Shown one piece after another: positions 7,740 through 14,906 of a DNA stretch of 14,906 nt; the stretch's first letter is position 1, and each line of letters begins with the position of its first letter. The DNA lies in assembly GCA_003156615.1 (NCBI GenBank), contig PMHI01000568.1, forward strand, positions 13,965-28,870, read 5' to 3'. A model generated the notes under the pieces. That model saw nothing but the letters and a program-made list of their open reading frames with translations, was not told where the DNA came from and made no database searches. The DNA comes from Acidobacteriaceae bacterium (lineage in GTDB: Bacteria > Acidobacteriota > Terriglobia > Terriglobales > SbA1). Made by a program: the position numbers and the translations under genes.

Positions 7740-7753
7740 TAAAAGCGATTACA
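7740..7753. promoter_or_regulatory. Promoter-downstream LacI-type operator (O1) of the secreted protein gene
   Basis: The plus strand reads TAAAAGCGATTACA, matching TGnAAnCGnTTnCA at nine of ten fixed positions (second base A instead of G). It lies 21 bp upstream of the ATG at 7718 and 39 bp centre-to-centre from the second site at 7779-7792. Two operators this close could bind two dimers or one looped tetramer. Confidence 0.5.
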
Positions 7754-7778
7754 TATGCCGCTGCACCTTTGAAATAGG

Positions 7779-7792
7779 TGAAATCGATTACT
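7779..7792. promoter_or_regulatory. LacI-type operator (O2) at the transcription start of the secreted protein gene
   Basis: TGAAATCGATTACT on the plus strand matches TGnAAnCGnTTnCA at all fixed positions but the last. It begins 12 bp downstream of the predicted -10 box and is identical over 14 bp to the site at 14784-14797 in front of the receptor gene. The CG at the centre of a palindrome with flanking TT/AA is typical of LacI-family hinge-helix contacts. Confidence 0.65.
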
Positions 7793-7804
7793 TTTATACG
7801 TGGA

Positions 7805-7834
7805 GTTCTACTCCGCCTTCTTATGCTTTGTCAA
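7805..7834 (-). promoter_or_regulatory. Predicted promoter of the secreted modular protein gene
   Basis: The minus strand has a consensus TTGACA (7829-7834), an 18-bp spacer, and TAGAAC (7805-7810) as -10 box. Transcription would start near 7798, just before operator O2. The segment GCGGAGTA spanning the spacer end and the -10 start is shared exactly with the receptor promoter at 14813-14842, indicating related promoters. Confidence 0.6.
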
Positions 7835-7988
7835 GATATTTCGTTTAATTTCTTAGGCTTGGTGTATAGTGCTTATTTAAAATGGATTATACGATTTTTT
7901 GATGCCTACGCGACATCCAATCATCGTGCCGCTCACGGTTGGCAATCGCCCTTGGGAGAGAGATTCTCCGCGAAGGTATGGGCATAAT

Positions 7989-8008
7989 TGATGTAATGGA
8001 TTGCATCA
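7989..8008. promoter_or_regulatory. 20-bp dyad, possible distal operator
   Basis: TGATGTAATGGATTGCATCA is palindromic apart from the central GG and one T/G pair. Its inner 14 bp (7992-8005) match the LacI-type pattern TGnAAnCGnTTnCA at every fixed position except the central C, which is G. Its centre lies about 213 bp from that of O2 (7779-7792), a distance at which auxiliary operators can act by looping. It also lies 75 bp past the CRTAC1-like stop codon, where a small hairpin could form instead. Confidence 0.35.
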
Positions 8009-8082
8009 GTCACAGAAAGGAACGCGCGATCAAACCTTGACTTGAGGAGGGCACTGGCATGCAGAAAATTGCCTGACAGATG

Positions 8083-9780
8083 TCACTTCGGCTCTTGCAC
8101 TCGCAACACTTGGTCTGCTTCCACACCCTTCATCGTCTGTATCGTGCCCGAAGGCCAGCGGATCTCAATTTCTTCCACCGTCTTGGCCGCGCCCAGCCCG
8201 AAGTGAACCGGCCCAGCGCTCGAGGAGGCATATCCTGAGGCCGTACTCACGTGGTTGAACTGAGCATGGCCACCGGCGACCAGGCGGATTCGCGCCCCGA
8301 TTCCATCCCGATTGCTCTTCGTGCCCCGAAGGGCAAGCTCCAACCAGTGATTGCTGTTTGGGCTGTCATTGATCCAAAGTTCGGCTGCGGCTCCGAGGGC
8401 AGACACAACAAGATCCACTTTGCCATCGTGATTGAAGTCGCCGGCTGCGGCACCGCGATGACGCTTTGCCCGTTGCGAAGTGAAACCGGCATACTCGGTG
8501 AGCGCAGACCACCGTTCGCCCGACAGATTCCGAAAAACTGTGTTGGGTTGATCTACCGGGACACGGTCTGCCATGTCAGGTGAAGCCACATCGCCCCTGG
8601 AAACAAAGATGTCCTTCCAGCCGTCATTGTCAAAATCGGCGATCACCGGGCTAAAGCCGGACATAGCCATACTCAACAGCTTCATTCCGCTTTTTCCTGT
8701 AACTTCAGTGAAACTGCCTTTGCCGTCGTTGCGATACACCGGGAACGTCTCCTTCTGCAATGCGACGACGGAGATGTCGGGATAGCCATCGTTGTTTAGA
8801 TCCCGAAAATCGACACCCATGCCGGATATCAAGTTACCGTCCTCTGGAAGCGCCACACCGGCATCGGACGCCACTTCTTCGAATCGGGCGCCTCCCTTGT
8901 TATGAAATAAGAAGTTCGGAAGTTTGTCATTGGCGACAAAGATATCCGACAATCCGTCCCCATCGTAGTCGGCGATACCCACGCCCATGCCCTTCCCGGG
9001 ATGAGTGCGGATTCCCGCTTGTTCTGAGACATCAGTGAAAGTGCCGTCTCCGTTGTTGAGGAATAGTTGGTTGGGCAAAGGCTTGTAAAACCTTGGGTGA
9101 CAGTAGTCGCGCTTGGCGATTGCTCCGCAATCCGGCTCCTTGGCGCCATCCCAGCTCACGTAGTTCACCACGAATAGGTCGAGTAGCCCATCATTATTCA
9201 CATCGACCCAAGCGGCGCCCACCGACCAGAGCGGTCCGTACTGCGGGTCCAGATGCGAAAGCCCCGCCTTTTCCGTGACGTCCGTAAACGTGCCATCACC
9301 GTTGTTGTGGTATAGCGTGTTCCGATGCACCCCCGCGACAAAGATGTCTTCGTTGCCGTCATTGTCATAATCGCCGATGGCGACACCGATATCGAATCCG
9401 CTTCCCGCGAGTCCCGCTTTTTCCGTGACGTCAGTAAACGTGCCATCTCCATTGTTATGGAAGAGCCGGTTCCAATAGTTCTTTGAAGTCTTTTTCAGAT
9501 TGGATATGTCGGCGCCGTTGGTGAAAAAAATATCCAGATTGCCGTCATGGTCATAGTCAAAGACTGCAACGCCGCCCGCCATGGTTTCAGGGATGTGCTT
9601 CTCCGCTGTCTCGCTGCTATCGAGTGAAAACGGAATGGGACGAGAAGAAAAATGAATCGGTGAACCAGAAGTCGGGGGCGGCTGGGCAGACGGAGTCTCC
9701 TTGCCTTGCCCTCGCCCAGAGTACCCAGCCAACCAGAACATTCCAACCGCGAACCCAGTCAGGATTGTCTGGCGCTTCAT
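8083..9780 (-). CDS. CRTAC1-like protein: FG-GAP/VCBS repeats with C-terminal ASPIC/UnbV domain
   Basis: This 565-aa protein is probably exported (hydrophobic residues 5-20 in the first 30) and built from FG-GAP/VCBS repeats folding as a beta-propeller. Seven calcium-binding loops of the D-x-D-x-D-G type are visible, for example DYDHDGNLD (75-83), DYDNDGNED (137-145), DVNNDGLLD (193-201), DYDGDGLSD (271-279), DLNNDGYPD (327-335), DFDNDGWKD (382-390) and DFNHDGKVD (448-456). Several are preceded by NNGDGTFTDVTEKAGL. The C-terminus (about 478-560) is an ASPIC/UnbV domain, with GIGARIRLVAGG and EIEIRWPSGTIQ. The biochemical role of this family is poorly known. In Acidobacteriota such genes often stand near TPR proteins and TonB-dependent receptors, as here, so a role in handling polymers at the cell surface is a reasonable inference. 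It follows the TPR gene after 60 bp and probably shares its transcript. Confidence 0.88.
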   Translation of the reverse strand: MKRQTILTGFAVGMFWLAGYSGRGQGKETPSAQPPPTSGSPIHFSSRPIPFSLDSSETAEKHIPETMAGGVAVFDYDHDGNLDIFFTNGADISNLKKTSKNYWNRLFHNNGDGTFTDVTEKAGLAGSGFDIGVAIGDYDNDGNEDIFVAGVHRNTLYHNNGDGTFTDVTEKAGLSHLDPQYGPLWSVGAAWVDVNNDGLLDLFVVNYVSWDGAKEPDCGAIAKRDYCHPRFYKPLPNQLFLNNGDGTFTDVSEQAGIRTHPGKGMGVGIADYDGDGLSDIFVANDKLPNFLFHNKGGARFEEVASDAGVALPEDGNLISGMGVDFRDLNNDGYPDISVVALQKETFPVYRNDGKGSFTEVTGKSGMKLLSMAMSGFSPVIADFDNDGWKDIFVSRGDVASPDMADRVPVDQPNTVFRNLSGERWSALTEYAGFTSQRAKRHRGAAAGDFNHDGKVDLVVSALGAAAELWINDSPNSNHWLELALRGTKSNRDGIGARIRLVAGGHAQFNHVSTASGYASSSAGPVHFGLGAAKTVEEIEIRWPSGTIQTMKGVEADQVLRVQEPK

Positions 9781-9840
9781 GGCTGATTGGAATCCTTCTC
9801 CAGGCTAGCGCTTATGCGGGCAGGTAAAGCCTCTTGCCTC

Positions 9841-11019
9841 TCATTGCGACGCAGCTCCGGACTGCAGAGCTTGCTGCAGTTGACTCTGAACCTTGTGCAA
9901 TTCTTCGAAGGCTTTTAATTCTCGATCTGCATCTTCCTTGCGCCCCATTTCGCGATACAGCACTCCCAGCCGGTGATGGGCTTCGGAATTGTACGGGGCC
10001 GAACGCACAGCCGATTCAAGATAGCCAGAGGCTTCTGCGCTTTTCCCTTGGTCTGTCAACAATCCTGCCAATCCCAGCTTGGCGCAGACGCTCTCCGGTT
10101 GCAGCTTCAATGCGTGTGCATAGTGTCCCTGGGCGGTTTGAGAGTTAGCGCGCGAAAGCTCAATTTCCCCGAGTTTGCATTCCGATCCGGCATCGCCGGG
10201 GTCGAGCGCCAGGGCGTTTTCAAATTCCTTTTGCGCCTCGGCCAGACTCGATTCCATATGCGAATACAGTAGCAGTGCTTCACCCAGTTCGTAGTGCAAG
10301 CCCGCTGACGCCACACCGCTTTGCAGGGCTTTCTTATACTCGGCAATCGCTCCGAGCAAATGCCCTTCGTTCATCTGGTGTTCCGCCAGCGCCCGATGGA
10401 GCTGAGCTGAATCCGGCGAGGAAAGCGCGAGCGCATCGATCGCCTGAGCGGCCAGGCTGGCATGCACGCGATACGCTGCGTAAAGAACGTCGACGTTAGT
10501 GGAATCGAGCTCCAGCATCTGGCCCACGACCTCCGAGGCTTTCTGTAGTTCGTCCCCTTGGCGCCAGATCTCGGTCAGTTCCAACCCGACCTTGATCCGC
10601 AGACGGGCATCTTGCAGGTGGGGAAACGAGGCTGCGAACAGTCGGCTCGATTCAGACGTGTGACCCAGGTTCTGCTCACAGATCCCAAGCAGCGCCTGAG
10701 CCTTCCAGAGGGAAGGTTGCAGTTTAAGCACCCGACGAAATTCATCGGCAGCTTGCTCCCACTTTCCTTGCGACAGATCAACAACGCCCAGGTTGGCGCG
10801 GGCGTCGATGTTGTTTGGATCGATCTTGAGAATCGCCCCGTACGCCTGGGCCGCAGCGTCCGGCTGATTGTCTCTCAGCGCCAGGGCCGCCTGCCGGGAA
10901 TAGTCCTGCACCTCATCAGCATGCGGCGACTGCGTCTGGCCCGAAGCAAGGCCTACCGAACTTACAAACAGCAAACCAATAAGGACAACAGGAAACAGAA
11001 TGTAGGACTTGGCTGCCAT
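9841..11019 (-). CDS. Exported tetratricopeptide-repeat (TPR) protein
   Basis: This 392-aa protein has an N-terminal signal peptide (about 1-27, hydrophobic ILFPVVLIGLLFVSSVGLA) followed by TPR helical repeats. Typical units include AAQAYGAILKIDPNNIDARANLGVV (56-80), AADEFRRVLKLQPSLWKAQALLG (90-112), AIAEYKKALQSG (224-235), AQKEFENALALDPGDA (262-277), AQGHYAHALKLQPESV (296-311) and ASGYLESAVRSAPYNSEAHHRLGVLYREMGRKEDA (330-364). TPR arrays bind other proteins, so a periplasmic scaffold role is likely; no enzymatic motif is visible. The C-terminus ends in a Gln-rich helix (ELHKVQSQLQQALQ). An AGAGG box six bases before the ATG at 11019 supports the start. It lies 115 bp after the receptor gene and 60 bp before the CRTAC1-like gene, and I read the three as one operon. 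The TPR/CRTAC1 pairing recurs in Acidobacteriota (from general knowledge). Confidence 0.85.
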   Translation of the reverse strand: MAAKSYILFPVVLIGLLFVSSVGLASGQTQSPHADEVQDYSRQAALALRDNQPDAAAQAYGAILKIDPNNIDARANLGVVDLSQGKWEQAADEFRRVLKLQPSLWKAQALLGICEQNLGHTSESSRLFAASFPHLQDARLRIKVGLELTEIWRQGDELQKASEVVGQMLELDSTNVDVLYAAYRVHASLAAQAIDALALSSPDSAQLHRALAEHQMNEGHLLGAIAEYKKALQSGVASAGLHYELGEALLLYSHMESSLAEAQKEFENALALDPGDAGSECKLGEIELSRANSQTAQGHYAHALKLQPESVCAKLGLAGLLTDQGKSAEASGYLESAVRSAPYNSEAHHRLGVLYREMGRKEDADRELKAFEELHKVQSQLQQALQSGAASQ

Positions 11020-11134
11020 CGCCTGCCTCTTGGGCCAGAGTCTTTCTCTCCTCCGTTCCGCCGAGACTCATCTTAGCATTGTCGCATCGCACATCTGGAC
11101 GCGTTCATTTCGCGCTTTCATTGTCCGGCCGCGA

Positions 11135-14100
11135 TCAGAATGTGAAGTGCAGCCCAAGTTGCAGGTTTCTGCTGCCTAAATAACCAGAGACAGAAGTTGA
11201 AGTGATTAACCCCGCAGAACCGCCCCCGATATTCGGGTTCGGAAAGCCGAGGTTGGTATGGTTGAATACGTTGCTGGCTTGCCCCTGGAACTCAAGTCGT
11301 GCCCCTTCGCCTAGCATGGGAAGCCGCCACTTCTTCGAAATGGCAAAATCCAGGTTCTTGTAGACAGGCGTCTCCAGGGAGTTGCGCACTCCAGCAGGAC
11401 CCACCGCTCCGTATCCTGGAGAGACGAAAGCACAGGAATTGAACCAATTTTCTATCGTGTGAATCTGGGTGGGGGCGGGGCAGGTTGGATTGCCTGGTAC
11501 CGTTCCCGCCTTCCACGGATTCCCCACCATCAGCGGATACTGACTCGACAGATCACCAAAAGTAGCATCGCCGCTGATGTCGTTCGCCATCACGGGAGTG
11601 AAAGGCATGCCTCCGTGAAGGTTCCAAATACCAGAAACCTGCCACCCGCCGATGACGGCGTCTGTTACGCCCCCGCGGTTAAGGAATGTCTTCCCGCGCC
11701 CCACCGGGAACGGGTAAACGGCTCCTCCGTTGATCACATAGGGCACGTTGGTGCTTGCTACGGCATAATTGTCCTTTGGGATCGACGTCTGATAGTACTC
11801 CGGGATTGCGTAAGAGGCTTGGTAGCTCCCGGTATCGAACGTCTTCGATTGCGCATAATTAGCCACCACGCTGAGCCCCGATTTGTATTGCCTCTTTACG
11901 CTCACTTGCAGGGCGTTGTACATCGAATATCCGTTCATCAGATTTCCCGTGATGGTCCCAAACTGCGGCCATTGGCGGTATGGCTGCATGTTTACCGAAG
12001 TGTCCGTGTAATAGTGGAGACTACTGAGGGGAACCTGATTTTGATCCACATTGAACGAAGAGTGGACACCTTTGGTGCCGAGGTAGGCTATATCCACCAT
12101 GAAACTACCGATCTCATGTTGTCCGCCTGCCATCCACTGAATCGTATAAGCTACCGGTTCTCGGTGAGGAGTCCACAACACGCCCTGGAGGTTATATGCG
12201 TTCGGCGCCTGAGAATCGGGGGTATAGGGAGGCAGTCCATTTGTCCAGTCGAAGGCGGGAACGTCGGTGTTGGAAACAACACTGCCCGACTTTGAGAACC
12301 CGCTTATCCCGGATGGACCGTTGGTAACACCATAAATGTTTTCGTTTTGCCAGACATGGTAGATTCCGAATGCGCCTCGAAAAACCCATTTGTCCTTTGG
12401 CGAGTAGGCAAACCCCAGACGCGGATCAAACAGATTATGGGGAGCGGCCACGGCACTAGCACCAAATCGCATGGCTCCATACCCGGGCGCAACGTTGACC
12501 GGCGTGGGGTCGCCCGGGACCTGGACCGGACCGCCCGGGTTCCATAGGCTTGGATCAAAGGTGGAGACAACTTGTCCCCTCACGCCCCAGGCCGTCGTAA
12601 CTTCATACCGTAGGCCGATATTGAAGGTTAGGTTCTTCTTCATTTTGTAGTCGTCTTGCACGAAGAAGCTGCCGCTGTGGATGAACTGAGTGGTGGAGGG
12701 ATTGACCAGACTATACCAATTTGCCGCGTCACCAAAGAGGAAGTCCGCGAATCCCAACCCTTGCGTCCACGGCGCACCTGCGCTGGGGCTATTGTTGGCC
12801 AGGTTAGGATTCTGGGTCGCGATGCCAGTGAAGCCCGTGGCGTCAGGGTTATTCCAGAATCCGCTGAAATAGTATAGGTCAAATTCTCCGCCAAACTTGA
12901 GAACATGTTTCCCTTTGAGCCAAGTCACCGTATCGGACGCGGCGTAATTGCTGTCCACCCTGCGGGCATCCGCCTCAGGCCACTGGTTGGCAAACCAGTT
13001 GCCGTATTGCCCGCCCCAGGAAATCCCTTCCAACATATTTGCCTCGGAACCTGCGAGTCCGAGCTGGCCGTTTTCGTTTGTGTTGACGTCCGGCGAAGCC
13101 TCGGTCGCATCAAAACGGTTCACCGTGATACGGGCTTCGTTGATGAGCCTCGGAGAGAGTGTCCACGCATCGCTGATTTGGCCGGTAAAGTCCTCTAACT
13201 TTTGGGGCAACGAATTGTAAGGGTAACCGGGCTGAGTACCATTTTGAATGGTTTGATTTTGAGCGTACTGGAACGACGATTCCACCCGGTTCTGAGGGCG
13301 CACATCGTAATCCAGCTTGATGTCGTAGGTACGAAATAAACCGGGGGATCCGATAGGGAAATATAGGTTGTTAATGAAACAATTTACCGGAAGCACTCCG
13401 ACTGCTGCCGTACAGGCTGCCACCGATTGCCCCGGCATGAGCGGATTATTATATGTGGGAAGGGGAAGCAACTTTGTATATGCAGCCGACACGGGGCTGA
13501 TTTGATTGGGAGTCATCTTGTTCCCCGGCAGCGGTTGCCGGGTTGCGCTGCCTCCTGACCCCGACAGGGTGTCGGGAATAAAGATGGGAATGGGCTGACC
13601 TGTAGAGTTCCCGTATGCGTCCAGCCCTGGCACCTGGCTGAAATCCCCGTTCATCATCGCGGCTGTGGGCCACGTGAAATAGCTGTTGGAGTAAGTTCTG
13701 GTGGGATTGCTGGAGTAACCGCCGAAGAAGAAAATCTTGTTCTTCCGGATCGGTCCACCAAAAGTACCGCCGTAGTAGTTGAATCGGTAAGGTGCCACCA
13801 CGGGCGAGAAATAGTTGCGCGCATCGAAATAGTCGTTTTGCACATACTCAAAGAGCGAACCATGAAAATTATTGCTTCCGCTCTTGGTGGTGACATTGAA
13901 GATCGACCCGCCGTGCCCGTAGGACGCATCGAATGTGCCTAGAAGGTAGTTCGCCGTGCTGATCTCATCCATGGGGACAGTCGCGATCCATGGACCTTCG
14001 CCGCTCACCGTTCTATTTCCGCCGTCGATGAGGAAGAGCTGGTCCCCGGGCGCTCTCCCGTTAATAGCGGCCACGTCGCCGCCAACCATGCCTCCGCCGC

Positions 14101-14662
14101 TGCCTTGGATGTCACCTTGGGGCTGGATTCCCGGAAGCACGGTCCACAGGTTGTATTCGGCCTGCGGTCCACCAAAATTCGGCAACTCCTCGACGACCAG
14201 TTCACTAAGATCGGTACGTATTTCCGACGTGTCCGTCTGGACATGGATCTCGTCGGCGGTCACTACGACTTGATCTGACGTCGAGCCTACGGTCAAGGTG
14301 CAATTGACCGAGAGAACTTCCGCGTGCAACAACACATTATCTTGCGTGAAGGTCTTAAACCCTTCCTTAGCGAACTTCACCGCGTAGATTCCCGGCACTA
14401 CCGAGGCAGCATCGTAAACACCGTCCGCATTGGTGGTAAGTTGAGTGACCACACCCGTCGCCACATTCGTGAGAGTCACCTGGACACCCGTGACTCGGGC
14501 ATCGCTCGCGTCGGTCACTGTGCCGCGGATTTCCCCCATCGTACGGTTTTGGGCGTTCGCGAACGAGAGTGCAAACAGCAAGAACACGTCGAAAACGAGC
14601 ACCTTCTTTGCAGTCTCTGCGAGCTTTCTTACCTGAGTAAGAATGCCTTTGTGACGTGTCAT
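11135..14662 (-). CDS. TonB-dependent outer-membrane receptor, Oar-like, with carboxypeptidase-regulatory-like domain
   Basis: This 1,175-aa outer-membrane protein has a signal peptide (1-37; FANA|QN), a carboxypeptidase regulatory-like beta-sandwich (about 42-125; GEIRGTVTDASDARVTGVQVTLTN, with NADGVYDAASVVPGIYAVKFAKEGF), a plug domain (about 140-265; AINGRAPGDQLFLIDGG, GGSIFNVTTKSGSNNFHGSLFEY), and a 22-stranded-type barrel ending in LQLGLHFTF with terminal Phe, as expected for BAM-dependent insertion. Barrel features include RNYFSP, GGTFGGPIRKNKIFFFGGY, NIGLRYE and LRLEFQGQ-like terminal strands (ARLEFQGQASNVFNHTN). Such large receptors take up oligosaccharides or other big ligands using TonB/ExbBD energy. 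A GGGGAGGA box just upstream decides the ATG at 14662. The promoter and two LacI-type operators upstream match those of the gene at 5739-7718, so the ligand is probably the same carbohydrate handled by the secreted enzymes in this window. The ligand itself cannot be read from the sequence. Confidence 0.92.
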   Translation of the reverse strand: MTRHKGILTQVRKLAETAKKVLVFDVFLLFALSFANAQNRTMGEIRGTVTDASDARVTGVQVTLTNVATGVVTQLTTNADGVYDAASVVPGIYAVKFAKEGFKTFTQDNVLLHAEVLSVNCTLTVGSTSDQVVVTADEIHVQTDTSEIRTDLSELVVEELPNFGGPQAEYNLWTVLPGIQPQGDIQGSGGGMVGGDVAAINGRAPGDQLFLIDGGNRTVSGEGPWIATVPMDEISTANYLLGTFDASYGHGGSIFNVTTKSGSNNFHGSLFEYVQNDYFDARNYFSPVVAPYRFNYYGGTFGGPIRKNKIFFFGGYSSNPTRTYSNSYFTWPTAAMMNGDFSQVPGLDAYGNSTGQPIPIFIPDTLSGSGGSATRQPLPGNKMTPNQISPVSAAYTKLLPLPTYNNPLMPGQSVAACTAAVGVLPVNCFINNLYFPIGSPGLFRTYDIKLDYDVRPQNRVESSFQYAQNQTIQNGTQPGYPYNSLPQKLEDFTGQISDAWTLSPRLINEARITVNRFDATEASPDVNTNENGQLGLAGSEANMLEGISWGGQYGNWFANQWPEADARRVDSNYAASDTVTWLKGKHVLKFGGEFDLYYFSGFWNNPDATGFTGIATQNPNLANNSPSAGAPWTQGLGFADFLFGDAANWYSLVNPSTTQFIHSGSFFVQDDYKMKKNLTFNIGLRYEVTTAWGVRGQVVSTFDPSLWNPGGPVQVPGDPTPVNVAPGYGAMRFGASAVAAPHNLFDPRLGFAYSPKDKWVFRGAFGIYHVWQNENIYGVTNGPSGISGFSKSGSVVSNTDVPAFDWTNGLPPYTPDSQAPNAYNLQGVLWTPHREPVAYTIQWMAGGQHEIGSFMVDIAYLGTKGVHSSFNVDQNQVPLSSLHYYTDTSVNMQPYRQWPQFGTITGNLMNGYSMYNALQVSVKRQYKSGLSVVANYAQSKTFDTGSYQASYAIPEYYQTSIPKDNYAVASTNVPYVINGGAVYPFPVGRGKTFLNRGGVTDAVIGGWQVSGIWNLHGGMPFTPVMANDISGDATFGDLSSQYPLMVGNPWKAGTVPGNPTCPAPTQIHTIENWFNSCAFVSPGYGAVGPAGVRNSLETPVYKNLDFAISKKWRLPMLGEGARLEFQGQASNVFNHTNLGFPNPNIGGGSAGLITSTSVSGYLGSRNLQLGLHFTF

Positions 14663-14711
14663 TGGTGTCCTCCCCGGTTCCTGAAAACTCTATCCCCCGC
14701 AAAGGCATCTT

Positions 14712-14725
14712 TGAGATCGATTGCA
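14712..14725. promoter_or_regulatory. Promoter-downstream LacI-type operator (O1) of the receptor operon
   Basis: TGAGATCGATTGCA on the plus strand matches TGnAAnCGnTTnCA at nine of ten fixed positions (one A is G). It lies in the leader, 49 bp upstream of the ATG at 14662, and 72 bp centre-to-centre from the second site. A bound repressor here would block elongation or support looping. Confidence 0.5.
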
Positions 14726-14783
14726 AATTTCGCCGGGCCCTAGGGAACCTGAACGCAAAGAAAAAACAGATTGCCGGCTTACA

Positions 14784-14797
14784 TGAAATCGATTACT
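14784..14797. promoter_or_regulatory. LacI-type operator (O2) at the transcription start of the receptor operon
   Basis: TGAAATCGATTACT, identical over 14 bp to the site at 7779-7792. It begins 15 bp downstream of the predicted -10 box, at about +9 to +23. Confidence 0.65.
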
Positions 14798-14812
14798 CTT
14801 CCGCCGATAGGC

Positions 14813-14842
14813 TTTTTACTCCGCGCATTCCCCTCTTGTCAA
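14813..14842 (-). promoter_or_regulatory. Predicted promoter of the receptor operon
   Basis: The minus strand carries a consensus TTGACA (14837-14842), an 18-bp spacer and TAAAAA (14813-14818). Start of transcription would be near 14806, giving a leader of about 145 nt before the ATG. The -10 region shares GCGGAGTA with the promoter at 7805-7834. Confidence 0.6.
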
Positions 14843-14855
14843 GTTTTTTCTTGAC
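14838..14855. repeat. Inverted repeat overlapping the -35 box of the receptor promoter
   Basis: GTCAAG and CTTGAC are perfect 6-bp arms separated by six T bases on the plus strand. One arm overlaps the TTGACA -35 box; the other makes a second TTGAC on the opposite strand. It may be a binding site for another regulator or the -35 of a divergent promoter. The remaining bases to the window end (14856-14906) show nothing I can name. Confidence 0.35.
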
Positions 14856-14906
14856 TTTTTGCGTCTAAACTATGTTACTTATTCGACGTCACTTCCATGA
14901 TTTTGG

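Larger units (their letters stand above)
7719..8082. other. 364-bp intergenic region holding the promoter and operators of the secreted protein gene
   Basis: The part near 7718 contains the ribosome binding site, two LacI-type operators and a promoter up to 7834. The part from 7835 to 8082 is AT-rich at first and contains one dyad (7989-8008). No terminator with a U-tract is visible after the CRTAC1-like stop at 8083, so read-through from the receptor operon is possible. No gene is supported here. Confidence 0.6.

Noticed and set aside
7886..7891. TATAAT on the minus strand upstream of the secreted protein gene
   Set aside because: A perfect -10 box sequence in an AT-rich stretch, but no -35-like element lies 16-18 bp upstream, and the TTGACA promoter downstream is better placed.
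8054..8072. Plus-strand GAGGAGGG followed by an ATG and a five-codon frame
   Set aside because: A strong ribosome-binding-like sequence, but the frame ends after MQKIA and no longer gene follows; most likely chance, or at best a remnant.
9274..9462. Near-identical DNA segments about 150 bp apart
   Set aside because: They encode the repeated NNGDGTFTDVTEKAGL motif of the FG-GAP protein and are explained by protein repeats.
11038..11069. GAGTCT/AGACTC inverted repeat upstream of the TPR gene
   Set aside because: Arms of only 6 bp with a 20-base loop; too weak to call a terminator or attenuator.

Overview
The window looks like chromosomal DNA of an Acidobacteriota-type bacterium (Terriglobia-like). 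The basis is family-level: an Oar-like TonB-dependent receptor of about 1,175 aa with an N-terminal carboxypeptidase-regulatory-like domain, directly followed by a TPR protein and a CRTAC1-type FG-GAP/ASPIC-UnbV protein, together with several large secreted carbohydrate-active proteins. The base composition is moderately GC-rich. All seven genes I can support lie on the minus strand. I see no RNA gene, CRISPR array, transposase or integrase.

Reading in the direction of transcription, from high to low coordinates: (1) the upstream region of the receptor gene (14663-14906), with a TTGACA-type promoter and two LacI-type operators; (2) receptor, TPR protein and CRTAC1-like protein (14662 to 8083), a probable three-gene operon with gaps of 115 and 60 bp; (3) a 364-bp regulatory region (7719-8082) with a second promoter/operator set nearly superimposable on the first; (4) a 659-aa secreted modular protein (5739-7718) followed by a hairpin; (5) a 380-bp gap; (6) a double-SIS-domain sugar-phosphate protein resembling glucosamine-6-phosphate deaminase type II (4294-5358); (7) a GH2 enzyme with the catalytic signature of exo-beta-D-glucosaminidases (1394-4084), with its own promoter and operator just upstream; (8) a secreted TIM-barrel-like protein whose 3' end is cut off by the window (1-1320).

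The most interesting signal is not a gene. Five good matches, and one weaker one, to a single LacI-family operator pattern (TGnAAnCGnTTnCA) sit at the promoters of the receptor operon, the secreted modular protein and the GH2 gene. At each promoter a site lies just downstream of the predicted -10 box, and all three promoters have the same 18-bp spacer. This suggests one regulon. It would cover outer-membrane uptake, a secreted protein of unknown function, and release of glucosamine from a chitosan-like or other glucosamine-containing polymer, with the SIS protein feeding glucosamine-6-phosphate into glycolysis. The regulator, a sugar kinase and an inner-membrane transporter are not in the window. 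The choice of substrate is inference from the GH2 signature and the SIS family.
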